A stretch of DNA of 64,000 nucleotides, from positions 2,728,001-2,792,000 of the forward strand of contig JAPWDM010000023.1 of assembly GCA_035578155.1 (NCBI GenBank). Reading direction: 5' to 3'. Below, in pieces: positions 1-24,886 of the stretch (positions are counted from its first letter, which is position 1; each line of letters opens with the position of its first letter). This DNA comes from Brachynemurus nebulosus. Lineage: Eukaryota > Arthropoda > Insecta > Neuroptera > Myrmeleontidae. Both the position numbers and the translations under genes were made by a program. The notes beneath the pieces are model-generated. The model did not search any database, was not told where the DNA came from, and worked only from the letters and a program-made list of their open reading frames with translations.

Positions 1-2114
1 AACCTATTGCCGAGAAAAAAGCTTCGGAAAGTGAAGTAAAGTAATTCTGTTTTCCGATATTTCATTGTTTTAAAATTAAATGGACTGCTTCGATACAAAG
101 GAGTTCTAACGTTACTTCAAATGGAAGAGTTAAAATTGTATTTCTTATGTTAGTTTTGATTTAAAAATTTTTATGAATAAATTTTAGCGAATTTCCAGAA
201 TGGAATTCAGTTATTATTTCTTGTATGTCAACTTCAATACTTGTACATATACTAAATAAGAAAATTTCGTAGAGGAGATCCGAGCAATTTTTTACAAAGA
301 GCAAGTTTCTATGTATAGTAACAGTGAAGCTAATAACACATAAAAATTGAAACAGTCAACCCCAGTTTTCTCTATATTTATGCAAAATTTTTAAGTATAT
401 ACCAATTTTATTATTTTATAATTAAATATAATTGACTGTTATTACCATTAAAATTCAGTTAAAAATAAAACTACATTATGTGAAACATATTTAATTTTAA
501 TATAAAACTAAGTACATATTACGCCCATTTTTCAGACTTTCGTCTAAAATTCCTAATGATTAATGGTTCAAAAACCAATGTAGAAAAATGAAAAGGACAA
601 TACGCAAAATTGCCCCCCCCCCCGCGCCCACTGGTGAGACATGTATTTTCTGAAAGCCCCTTCGTAGTAGGTCACAAATATAACCATCTTAGGTATGGAG
701 AACCTGGCCTTCAAAAGTTCTGACGTGTAGTAGCTTTTGCATACTCCACGTGGCCATTTCTTAAGGAAACGATGTGTGTTGACCTGCAGCGGGCCTTAGA
801 GTCCCCTTCGGGAGGGTGCACTTCGGACTACCTTATTTCGGTAATCTACCAAGGGATCTGCCAGAAATCGTCACCGGTAGGACTTCCAAACATCTCTTCG
901 GATACTCCCAATGTACCTACAGGTTTGAGCCGCTCGGTATGTCTCCTGCCATAGGCCACGTGAAACAATGAGGTTAGGCCACTTACCAGGAAAGTGAGTT
1001 TTACACAGTGATAGGCCGGCCCACGACATGTCTCATAACCCATTTGTACCTATACAGAGTATCCTGTTTGGCTATGGCCACGTGCAGACTTTTTGTACAT
1101 TTGACGTCCTATTATAACTTTTGAAGGCCAGGTTCTCTATGAACGTGCCAATTGACAAAGTTGGACTACTTGACCAAGGCTATCGATCGGTGCCGGTCTC
1201 AACATTAGGCGCTAGTTCCCCATAGAGTTTGTCCATTGCCCTTTTTGAAAATGTGAAAAAATGCATTTTTTCGACGAAGAAAGCCCAAGATTAGTTTTGG
1301 GTATCCCGTATCCGATTTCTTAATTTATAGCTCTTTATTTAGTAATTATAGATTTAATAATTTTTTATTACTCATGCGGGAGAAGTACTAACTTGGCGCA
1401 CACATCTCTGTACGCAAAATAGCTGTTTGCCCACTGAACTCTTCCCGCATACTTTTTTGCGTGTAGAAAGTAACTTTCCACACGCAAATTGACAATAAAA
1501 CACGCAAAACTTAATCAAAACACGCAAAGGCGCCTCTTAATTTTTCATTTAATAAATATTTCATAATTATTTCTATAGAAACCACCAACAAAGTAATTTA
1601 AACGATAATTAATTCAGAAAAAAAAGACGAACACTCAAAAATATTATTTTAAAAAGTAATAAAAATGTCAAAAATAATGATAATAATAGAAAAAAGTATG
1701 TGAAATTCGTAATAAAAAATAGTATGTGCAACTCGTGCGGGATTGTCGATTGCCCCACTCAAGCGAATGAGCGCACTCACTACGTTCGTGCGCTCCACTT
1801 CGCTTTCGTGGGCAATCGACAATTTCCCGCACTTATTTCACAATATACTATTATTGAAGTTGTAATTAAAAACTAAATATATGGAAATTCCATTTAGTAA
1901 ATACCATAATATATTTATAACAATATTGATTTATTATTGTACATTAAATTTTTAAGTTGCCCCTGGAGTGTTACAACGTTTCACCTGTCAAGTGTTAATT
2001 AATTACTAATTAATTATCATTAATTAATAAATCAATGCAACTACCACATTATTAATAAACTAGAACTGAAAAAAAAAGTTAATTGAATTATTTAAAAATT
2101 ATTTTATTTTTCAG
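1..2114. other. P450 upstream intron: GC-richer foldback and cruciform
   Basis: No exon found. 600-1240 is unusually GC-rich, begins with a poly-C run (611-621) and carries mirrored segments (tggagaacctggccttcaaa at 697 and its complement ending 1140; acatgt.. near 640 and 1025). 1735-1832 is a strong hairpin. The rest is AT-rich with no recognisable content. Confidence 0.5.
1735..1832. repeat. Near-perfect 98-bp hairpin
   Basis: Arms gtgcgggattgtcgattgcc / ggcaatcgacaatttcccgc continue inward through AAGCGAA/TTCGCTT and GAGCGCAC/GTGCGCTC to an 11-base loop. Much richer in G+C than its surroundings. Confidence 0.8.
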
Positions 2115-14353
<12,239 letters not shown>

Positions 14354-14431
14354 ATAAATTTTACTATAGGCTATTTAATTTATATGAATTTTATTTTTAA
14401 ACTTTGTTAAAATTTAAAAACATTTTAGAGA

Positions 14432-14437
14432 ATAAAA
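14432..14437 (+). terminator. Likely P450 polyadenylation signal
   Basis: AATAAA about 80 bases downstream of the P450 stop, followed by T/GT-rich sequence. A second AATAAA overlaps the stop codon. Which is used cannot be told from sequence. Confidence 0.5.
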
Positions 14438-14453
14438 TATTTGTACAAACACT

Positions 14454-15437
14454 TTAATTTATATTTTTGAAAACCTCGAGAAACTCGACAATATTGTATC
14501 CGACATTATATATATATTGAAAAAACCAGTGTAGAAAGGTAAGTCCCATGATTGTATCCATCATTAAATATTAATTAAGGTAGTTACCGCGACATTCAAC
14601 TTTTCGACAGAATAGTTTCAAATTTTAATAGTATAAAGAAGAATGCTATATCTGATTGTCCTTGTAATTTGGGAAAGATTGATCGCTTCTGAGTTAAGAG
14701 CATTAGGGTTAAAGTTTGTATCTAATCCATGTATTAGATCTCAAAATTCTGACTACGTACCCTTATTTTGTATTTAACAATATAATGACTCGACAGAATT
14801 CAATGAAAAACTAGGGAAAGAAAGATTAATAAGTTCTGAATGTAAAGAAAAAATTGAATTATTTATTGATCGTTTTGAATTGAAGATATCATCAGAGAAA
14901 TTATAGTATTTTAAAAAATACACCAATTTCAAGCAACTGAACCGAAGCAGTCTGGCAACTCTGTATATTAAATAACTGGTTTATTCGTATTTATTGTTTA
15001 AACAATATTGAAAATTTATGAATAGCATTTTTTGACCTTTTACCGCTTACGTAGCGAAAACGGTGATAGATACATTAAAAAGTGTTAAGACCTTTTTTGT
15101 AGAGAATCGAATTCCCTACAAAAAAGTCTGGAATAGCACCTGTCTATCTTGTACAGGTGAAAAAATAAAGCGTCTAAACTCATATGCATACCACTTAATA
15201 TGTCTATTGAGTAAATTAACAACGATGTCAAAGCATTTATTATAAAAAACTTTGATAGTACACGTGTGTATGCACAGACTATGTTTGAATGTATGCATAC
15301 ACGTTACTATGAAAAATAGTATGCATCAGCATATATCCATTAATACATACAATAATGACATAAAGTAAGTTTCTACTAGCATGTTATACGGTAACTACCT
15401 TAAAAGAACCAGTATAATATTTTCAATTTTGACCTAC
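14454..15437. other. Between P450 and the antiparallel gene's exon; no gene seen
   Basis: Contains a small inverted repeat (about 15255-15305: acacgtgtgtatgca / tgtatgcatacacgt). It is formally the proximal part of the intron of the - strand gene. Nothing else recognised. Confidence 0.5.
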
Positions 15438-16563
15438 CTTTTCTCTTTCGGCGAGTCCGATAGTGACGAACATCTTCACCGCTGGATTCACTCGAAGTTG
15501 ATTCACCAAAACTGTGTCGTCGTACCAATTTTCGTTTCACTTTTTTCTTCGATGAAAAACTTGGTTGTTTATCCACGCACGCAATCGGTGTGTCTGGTTC
15601 TTTTACATCGTAGCCCGGGCTATCACACATTTCTAATTTTTCTTGAATTTGATCACTAACCGGTTTAGTGTCGACACCATTTAAGTCGATTTCATGAATG
15701 CTGCAAGTTGTATGTAAATTTAATTTAGAAAGTCGTTTGTGTCTCTTAGAATTTGTATCCCGAATATTCGTTATGCTCGATAAATTTGAATCACTTTTTG
15801 AATGTTTTGGACTCTTACGTTTTGTTGTGTCGCTAAAACTATTTGATTCAGAAATTTTTGTATTGAGTGGTACATCGTATTTAGAGATTTCGTTTAAATT
15901 TTCGGAAAAATTTAAACTAGACACGGAAACATCATCCCATCTTGGACTTGGATACCGTTTAAACAGTCGATAATCTTGCATCGGATAAATTTCGTTAGCA
16001 GCACATTTTGGTGATTTAGATTTGCGGCTGGGACGATGTATTAAAATTGGAATTTCTGGTATAGTTTCATTTTGGAAATAGTTTCCAAATTTGTTCATTG
16101 TTAAATCGGCCGTTTCAATCAGATATGGATTTCGATGTTTTCGGGGTCTTTTTTCTAGACTATCATCACTAACCACTAGCGTGCCAGCTCGACTGGATCG
16201 TAATTTATACTTTTTTCTTTCAATTGAATCATCTGGATTTAGAAAATTATCATTTCGTAAAGTTAGAAATTCGTTGAATGAGTGCCGCTTTTTAATTTTT
16301 GCAACTTTTTGAATTGGGGGAGCATGTCGTTCATCTTCGGAATGCCAACTGCGTCGACAACAACCGTTTGGATCATCTGCTTCGGTCAGAAGTTTACCGT
16401 GATGGTTCAACAATTGAATCACGGGCATTGCAATATTTGGTGATGATTTTGACGTTGTGAGTTCCCATCGCCAGTGTTTTGGTTTTTTCAGTTGTAATCT
16501 CAGAATACCATTTAGTGGATCATTTTGGTCACTATTCGGATACATTTTGCCTTGTGTTTATTT
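15438..16563 (-). CDS. Unrecognised basic Ser-rich protein, first coding exon
   Basis: Open from ATG 16545 to a good donor AAAG|GTAGGT at 15438/15437: 369 codons plus one base. An in-frame TAA lies five codons upstream of the ATG, between it and an acceptor (ataattccag, exon from 16563), so the start is well supported and there is a spliced 5' UTR. The protein begins MYPNSDQNDPLNGILRLQLK, has a mid segment rich in Ser, Lys and Arg, several RxxS-type sites (KRHSF, RRHSF) and a C-terminal basic run (RTRRKRKG) that could be a nuclear localisation signal. No folded domain is visible. Later exons must lie left of 15438, antiparallel to the P450; I could not find them in the window. I do not recognise the family. 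Confidence 0.8.
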
Positions 16564-17351
16564 CTGGAATTATAATCGATTTTCATTTAAACAAGCGCTG
16601 TAGAAAATTCAGTAGTATAACTATTGTAATGGGTGTGAAAATGAACGCTAGAGATTAAAGATGAAATATAGAAGAGAATTTTAATGACGTAATGAAACAA
16701 TTTATTTAAATTCATTTCATTTGTAAACTTTTCTTATTAAGTTTCGTTTTAAATTGCGGACAGATGGATAGCATGACTGACTAATCTAAGTCGGATGAAA
16801 TTACCCATTACTATTAAATTGATTAAAGTTTTAATTAGTTTAAAATAGTCGAATCGAATTTACCGACCGAAATTGAAAATACGTTGATCTGTTACAATGT
16901 AAATTGTTGGGTAAATGTAAATTTGTTTTGATAATTGAAACATATGATATCTGTTTTTCTGGAAAAAAGCCAGAGTGTAAATTTGTAAACAACGTAGAAT
17001 TACTGAAATAAACAAAAATTACAAAATTTTTAAAAATAATTTGCATGTGCAGATTTTTTTGTCACTTTGAATAAATACCATTTGAAAATTAGATCCTCTT
17101 TACGAAAAATTTTATCAGGAAAACTTTGGAGAAACGACGGTTGTCACGTCTAAAACTTGATAGCTACTGGGAGGGTCCGGAGGACACTGGAAGGAACAGA
17201 AACTTGGTCATGTAGAAAAAATTGGTGTCCATAACTTTTCGCCGCAAATTGAATTCAGGGCTCAGTTAGGTTTACTATGGTTAAAACCTTGGAACCCAAG
17301 AATTTTCGCTCTTTTTTGGACTGCCCACTGATTATCCCTACAGTTTCTGTA
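16564..17351. other. Upstream of the - strand exon; no feature
   Basis: AT-rich, probably intronic for the gene starting at 16545. No conserved or repetitive structure seen. Confidence 0.4.
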
Positions 17352-17643
17352 TGAGTCAATCCATATCAAGTGATCCAAATTTGAATAAATTTTTTACCTG
17401 ACCTCACTCAATATTTTTTTTCTTTTGATTTTCTTGAAGAGCTACTCTAACTTAGTAAAAATTTCAAATTTCAGATTTTTATCACTTATGGTTGCCTTTT
17501 TAAATAATTTTGAAATTTGGAAAATTCGCAAATTTTGCAGTGTAACATAATACGTTTTTTACTGTAACTCCGTTTAGGGTTGTGATAGAAATATAAAAAT
17601 AACACGATTCTCTTCAGAATTGCTTAAGCTTTAATTTGATATA

Positions 17644-19181
17644 TGGGTTATTCCACGGTCACTCACGTTACATTTTACTCCAAAACTGAGACAAAACCAC
17701 TAATTTTATATAAGAAGAATTGCAAAATAACAGTATATCTCTCAATAAAACCTTTCTTCATTAACTAAGTAATTTTATTTAATAAAAAATAAAAGAGGCA
17801 GGCTTATGAATATATTTAAAAAAGTGTCTTATTGTTCTGGTAACTCATGTTACACATGGAGACATGGTGAACGCAGTCATTTAGGTTGGGGTTGAATCTC
17901 TGTTCTCTTTATTTAGTTCACATTAAAAGAATAAACATCTATGTTAATAAAATAATTTTAAAAATTCTAAGAAAAGTCACTCATGTTACATCACTTTGGT
18001 CACTCACGTTACTTGTACAAAGGTCCACATCATCCACATATATTACTTAAGGGAAATGAAAAAATACTTAAAATTAACTGATTAATTAATATTTCACTGA
18101 CAGTTATTACAACTGGGCACTCAAATTGGGTATTATTACGAAAATAAATCATTTTCAACGTACACGAAAATACCACGAAATTTCGGCGGAAAAACGGGGG
18201 AAGTGGGGGCAGGGAAATGTGAAATCCCTAAAAGACACACTCCGGATACTAACTCAATACATATATACAAAATTTCAGCGTTATAGGTTTATTTGGGGGC
18301 CTGTAAGCGTGACACAAACAAGGAAAACGTTGAAAAAACATGAAATTGTGGCGTAAAAATGGTGGAGATGAGGGTTAAACATTGTAAGCACACTCTAGGT
18401 ACCAAATCTATCAAAATACAAAATTTCAACTCCTTAGGTCAATTCTGGGAGGCTATAAGTGTGTCAAGCTCCCCCAACACCGTTTTTCCGTACTCTGTTA
18501 CCTCCAAATCGTACTTGGAAGGGAAATTTTGGCACGAATGCACAATGGAACAATTACTTAATTCTACAGTATCCTAAAAATACATATTTTTATTGTAAAA
18601 ACATTTAACATAAGTGACACAACGTGTAACATGAGTGACCGGTCACTCACGTTACACATTTCAATTTCTTGTATAATATTCAATTTGAAACATAATGTCG
18701 TATAAGAATGGGTTTAAAGCATCAGGCACTCATGAACAAAGAAAGTAATATTACAAATATCTAAATGAAGAAGTATATCAAGCCTTATACTAAAAAATGT
18801 TCTTTTTGGTCACTCATGTTACAAAATTTTGAGGCTATCTTTGTTGTCGATTTTTGTGGTGATATTGTTGAATGTTTCGGGCGTGCTTCACGTGTAACAA
18901 AGATGTACGTACTTAATATTAAATGATATCATTGTTTTCTATATATTTCGCGAGAATTCACAGTTATTAAAAAATTATTTGTAACACTTTTCGTGAAGCG
19001 GAACATCAAGTGCAGCAAGACAGTGAAAGTTCCACTCTAATTGTCAAAAGTCACAACTGATGTCTATAATTTTGGTGTTGCCAGATAGTAAATTTTGTTT
19101 AGTCTGTGCTCTATTTGACTTACTTTAAATAAACAACATTTAATTTTTTGCATTTATGTCGCATTTTCATGGAATAACCCA
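17644..19181. mobile_element. TA-flanked element packed with GTCACTCATGTTAC repeats
   Basis: Perfect 12-bp ends TGGGTTATTCCA / TGGAATAACCCA, flanked by TA. The motif GTCACTCAYGTTAC occurs in direct form near 17658, 17976, 17999, 18642 and 18808 and inverted near 18625 (GTAACATGAGTGAC), with a variant at 17840. The centre holds two ~175-bp related units (about 18170-18480). No transposase. Confidence 0.7.
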
Positions 19182-19503
19182 TATTACAAGTGTGTGTTTA
19201 AAGTAACTAAATTTTTTTATATAAAAACTCAAAATTGCAAAGAAGATTCCAAAGAAATAATATTCTCAAAAGTTTCGAAAAAAATCCTGGTTATTCTTTT
19301 AACTTTTATAAACAAAATTTAAAAAAATCAAGTTGGGACCTTCATGGGATCATATATATTTTTAAATATATCTATGAAGAGACGTTAAAAAACGTATTTA
19401 AAGGATCTTGAAGTTAGTTTCTGATGGATTATAACTCAGTTTATTAAGAGATATAGGGTTTATATGTGTAAATGGTAATTTTATGTATGTTATGGAAGAT
19501 ACT

Positions 19504-19702
19504 CAGTGGCGTCACAAGACGAAAATGGGGAGTGGGCAAGATAATTTTTGCGAGGCACCCTTTAATTTTGTTTTTAAAATTTCTGTCTTAAAAATTAGGG
19601 GACAATCAAAGGAAAAAAAAGAAAAACAGTCACTCGCGAGGTCCCTTTAAGTGCGAGGCCGTGGGCGTGGGCCCACATCGCCCACGCCTAGCTACGTCAC
19701 TG
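19504..19702. mobile_element. Short hAT-type MITE (199 bp)
   Basis: Ends CAGTGGCGTCAC / GCTACGTCACTG, flanks aagatact / aagaaact (7 of 8 match). CAGTGGCGTA-type ends are typical of hAT MITEs. Confidence 0.65.
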
Positions 19703-21222
19703 AAGAAACTCTGTGAGTTTCAATAAGTTCTGATAAAGATCCAGTTATTTTATTTGCCCTGAGACAGTCAGGCTGTGGCAAGAAACAGACAAGTAGGATC
19801 TTGCAAGCAGAACTTTAAATATGAATCGATCTCATGCCAGTCCTTAAGCAGTGCAGTTCAGTTAATTGTTCAGTGTTTCTAAAAGCGGGTTGTGTAACCC
19901 CAGTATGTTATTGAAAGTGTTGCTAGTTTGTAAAAGTGGGTTGTGTAACTCCAGTCTTTATATTCAATCTGATCCAGCAATTCGGTGTTCAACCATAGAA
20001 ATGTATAGAAAGACAACTCAAAAAGTCGTTTAAAAAATTAAATTATCATTACAGAAAAAAGTAGCAGCAGTTATTTGAATTTCTATAATATATTTTGCTT
20101 TATCTAATAAATGACAAGACATATTCCTTAAAGGAATACTAACTTTGAGTCAGGGGTATAAAAAGATACCACTACATTAAAGCGTTGTTATCACACCGGT
20201 CTTTTAAATTGCTGATATTGGATTGTTGTTATGATCGTCATAATTTTCAGTGGTATACAACGTAAATACTTGCTTCAGAAAAAGAACCATAGTTATAGTG
20301 AAAAGAACGACAACTGGAAAGGATTCATCCGCATAAATTTATGTTTTAAACAAACTCGTAATATAGCTATCTCTTACGAGATCTACTATCTAATGTATTG
20401 AAAAAGGATAGTAGAAATTATAATAACTTTTGGGAGTGTTTTTGGGAGAAACATTTTTTTAAATATGATCCCAATAAGATCCCAACTTAAAATTTTGTTT
20501 GTTTGTAGACAAATACTTAAGTAATTACCTAAAAATTTTTCAAAACGATTTGAGATATTATTTTTCTGGAATAACCTTTTCAAAATTTAAGTTAAAAAAT
20601 TAAGAGTTATAATTTTTTTGAAATTAGCTTGTTACATATCATTTTAAAACTTGTAAATTTCTGAAAAAAATGGTATTTTACTCCAAAATATATCTTTATG
20701 CTAAGCCGAGATATAGCTAGAAACGTAAAACAATGTGTGTCTAAATTTCACATTTTTCACAATTTAAAAAATTGTTTAACAAAAAAGTACATGAGATAAA
20801 AACAAAATCTTTTGGTTTCTTTCTTCTTTCACCTAGTATAACCGGAGGACAAAATCTTAGGTTAATATGAAATAGTAAGGTAATTTTCTTTGGATCACTT
20901 GATATGGATTGACCCGTATATAACTTTAAATATTTATGAAAATTTGTTAAAAAATTATCTTCCTATTCTAATTTTTAACTATTTGGTACCAGTAATCTTA
21001 GGTGTGAGACAATATTATTTTGTTACGGAGATATCGTTTGGGCAGAAGTAGGGTTAAAGCATTCTGGTGTAGTCTACTCTTTACTCGTATGGGTTCCATA
21101 TAAAATCTGAATAACGCAAGAAAATCTTTACACCAAGTAACTGGTCTAAATTAAATAAGCTACTAACAAGGAGATACACCCAGAGTGAAATTCGGGATTT
21201 TGATGAAACTTCGCTGGTGTGT

Positions 21223-22672
21223 AGAATAGGCAAAATAAGGGACCCGTATTTATTTTTATCGGCCATTTTCTACGTTTAGGGGGTGAAACCAGCCCCTAAA
21301 GTTGGGGGTTCAAATCGTATTTCTCAAAATATCTCGAAAACTATAAGAGATAGAGGAAAACTTTAAATTGACGAAATGTTACCTTTTGAAAGACTTATTC
21401 ACCTGAATAGGCTAAATCTTGGCCAGATTCATAACAGGAGCTGAAGGGATGAAAATGGAGCTAAATTTTCTTATACAGCCTGAATGATTCAATATATCAA
21501 ACTTTTGGCATCATAAATAGAAAGAGAACCAAAAATTAGGGGATATGTGTTTTTGCGTTTTTTCGAAATATGTGTGGTATCCAAGCCATATAAGGAAGAA
21601 AAAATGGGGTGGATTATATTGCATTATTATTGATTGCAAACACGTTTTATATTTTTTAATTTTTATGTTTATTTTCATCATGAAAATGTAAATTTTTACT
21701 TTCTGATAATGATTCATGTATTTTTCAGTACTTACATAATTGGTAATTTAGAGATTTGTATATTTGGTTACTAATATTCGATACCTTTTATACCTATTTC
21801 TACCAAAGTTCTCTGGCGTGCAAGTGTTAATCAATGTTCAACAAGAAGCAATAATCTTTCATTCATCAACTGCCTTTATCTTCTTATAAATTCATTATTA
21901 ACCAAATAAACGCGGTTTATTTCTTTCTCAACATTCAAACTATTTTTCTTATTCTTTTTGTATGTTTTATAGGGTGTCAACCCCATTTCCCAAATCACAA
22001 AATTTATCACAAAGCACCTGAATAGTAAGCGATAGAGATTATTGCTTCTTGTCGAGCATTCATTAACACAAGCACACCAGAGAACTTCAACTTTCCCAAA
22101 AATTAGTATAAAAAATATCGAAATGAGTAACCAAATGTACACCTGGCAAAATAACCAATGAAGTTAGTACTGAAAAATATACGAATCATTATCGGAAAGT
22201 AAAACTTTACATTTTCATGATGAAAATCAACACAAAAATTAAAAAATATAAGACGTATTTGGAATCAATAATAATGCAATATAATCTACCCGATTTTTTT
22301 CTTCCTTATATGGCTTGGATACTACACATATTTCGAAAAAACGCAAAAACACGTATTCCCTAATATTTGGTGCTCTTTCTATTTATGATACCAAAAATTT
22401 GATACATTGAACCATTCAGGCTGTACAAGAAAATTTACCCACATTTTCACCCCTCCAGTCTCTCTTATGTACCCAGTCCTGATTTAATCTATACAGGTGA
22501 ATAGATCCTTCAAAAGGTAATATTTCGTCAATTTAAAGTTTTCCTCTATCTCTTATAGTTTTCGAGATATTTTAAGAAATACGATTTGAACCCCCAACTT
22601 TAGGGGCTGGTTTTACCCCTTAAACGTGGAAGATGGCCGATAAAAAAAATACGGGTAACTTATTTTTGTCTA
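21223..22672. repeat. Large foldback (650-bp arms)
   Basis: Arms about 21223-21880 and 22010-22672 are ~85-90% complementary by eye over their whole length, e.g. cccctaaagttgggggttca and its complement at 22595. The loop is only ~130 bp. Short open frames inside are not genes. Confidence 0.85.
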
Positions 22673-24886
22673 TTCCCAATATTGTCTGATTCCAATACTG
22701 CCGTGAGGTCCATTTTAACTCTTATGACCTTCACGAAAAATTTGAAAACAAAACAAAAATACGCTGCCAATGGGGTGGGCATACAGCTTCCTCGTAGTCG
22801 TAAAAGACTTTAAAACAGTATTCTACCAAATATACATATTATATACCGTGAAATTATATTTTCGCTTTGAAGTTTATAAAAAACTGTTATAACTCAAAAG
22901 ACTTAAAGACTAAATTATAAAATAATAGCAAAAATATTTTAGAAACTAACCCCCAAAATACCCTAAAAATTTGAGCGAGATAGGACTAGCAGTAAATGAG
23001 TTTTTGACATTTAATGGGACTTCATGGTAGCGGCGTAGCTACCGTTACTGCGATTTCGATTAAATTCATAGGGGACCATATAGGAACCAAACTACATCAT
23101 TTCTGAAAATTTCATAAAAAAGAATTGAGTAGTTCAGAAGTTATGCCACTTGGTGCAATTTTGGAATGACATGGTAGCGGCGTTGCTACCGTTACTCCGA
23201 TTTTGATTAAATTCATAGAGGACCATCTAGGAGCCAAACTGCATAATTTCTGAAAATTGCATTAAAAACAATCGAATAGTTCGGAAGTTATGCCACTTGG
23301 TGCAAAACTGGAGACACACAGACGGACAGACAGACACCGAACCAAAATTGTTCAGGAAGCTCTAAAACGTAAAATGTGCGTAAAAAAATTGATTTTGGAG
23401 AGAAAAATTTTTTTATTTTTCAAAAGTGATCACAGTGCTTCCGCTACAAGTCTCGGAAGCAAAACAAAACAATTTACCAGACTTTTAAATTTATTAATTT
23501 AAAAAAAATTTAAAGAAATATTTAGCTGACAGTGACTGGCACAAAAATGTCATATTTTTATAACTTTTGTGAGAAAAATTTGAATGAAATGTACGTTCAT
23601 GTATCTATTTCCATTCTAGATTTGCTGAAAAGCAAATAATGACGGTATTGTATTCCTGTATGTATGTATATATGTACATACATACATACATGTAACATAC
23701 GTATGTATGTTATATGACGTATTGTACAATCCCGTTTGTCCCTGGCAAGGTTTGAATGTTTGCCAAACGTTAACCTACGTTAACGGATATATTATGTATA
23801 CAATATGAATGCGACTGATATATTAATATTTGTTTAAATACATCACGTTTTCATGAGGAAAATGCTATCTATGATCAAAAATGTTGTAACAAGTATACTA
23901 ATAGAGAAATTTTCCAAGATAAACCGTTTAAATTTTAAGATCCAAAAGAACTATGTAAGAGAGCGGGCTAAAACTCAAATTGGGCGTGGGCAAAATGAGT
24001 TTTGCAGGACCTCCTTTTCTGATTTACAGGCTGCTGTTATCCAAAGAGGAACTATTTTTGGAAAGGGTTCCTTCACTTTTTCCGTCTCATTTTTGTCAAG
24101 TCGTAAAAATAAAAATAAAAATAAGCAGGCCTGACGTCAATTGCGAACGGAAAATTGTCAAGTATAACTCGGATGAGTAGGCACATTTGTGGTTTGTCCG
24201 AAATGGTGCGTCTGCTATTCGTCTATTAACGCAGCATTTGTCAGTGTTTTTCAGTTGTATGCTAATAATTGTGACACGTTTCTTCAATAACTAATCTGTA
24301 ACTGAATATTTTATTATTAAAACTGACAAATTAACAGCTAATTTCTTTTAGCCCTTCTCAACAAAATGAAATATAAACAAGAAGGTTTTTTATACAAAAC
24401 GAACCTTCTAAAAAAAAAAAAACTGATAACAGTTAATTGAAAGAAGCAAAAATTTATTTCTATCGGTCGAAAACTATGAAAATAGTGACGATTTTTAGTG
24501 TGCTAGTCAAAAATGCTGGACTAAGAGTAAAATTTTTAATAGGAAAAACCTGTACAAAATCGTATACCAGGGTAAAACAGTATAGTAGGTCTATTTTTCC
24601 TATTAGTTAAAATTTCCGGAACGCAAGCCGTTCAACAGCGTCCACCAATGAGAGCTATTTGTCAACAAACACTTGTAGCGGCAAGCACGAAATATTTCAT
24701 TTTCGTGTTTTTTGATAGATTTGATCTTATTTTTGTAAAATTTCAAGGAAAAATAGTTAAGTTTATGTGTACTACAAGTTAGTCTCCAATCAGTTATGTT
24801 AATGTGTGTGTATTTATTCGTAATTTACAATATTTGTTTCGGCAAAATCGATTTGCATAGGTGGTAGTGAATTATCTGTTTACACA
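22673..24886. other. Intergenic or intronic; tandem duplication, otherwise empty
   Basis: Besides the tandem pair at 23024-23307, it holds a gacggacagacagacacc tail (23319-23337), a TATG/CATA-rich inverted microsatellite (about 23656-23715) and a poly-A run at 24410. No gene seen. Confidence 0.5.
23024..23307. repeat. Tandem pair of 147-bp units with a GGTAGC/GCTACC core
   Basis: Units start atggtagcggcg at 23024 and 23171. Each opens with a small palindrome (GGTAGCGGCGTAGCTACC in unit 1) and ends gttatgccacttggtgcaa. A more diverged relative of the unit's second half appears at 26030-26130. Confidence 0.85.

Larger units (their letters stand above)
17352..20916. mobile_element. TA-flanked element with ends GTCAATCCATATCAAGTGAT
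   Basis: Left end (from 17355) GTCAATCCATATCAAGTGAT and its complement at the right end (to 20913), both within TA...TA. About 3.6 kb with no transposase frame. It hosts two younger insertions: 17644-19181 and 19504-19702. Confidence 0.65.

Noticed and set aside
15381..16312. Open frames on + opposite the basic Ser-rich exon
   Set aside because: Shadows of the - strand exon, which has a start, acceptor and donor.
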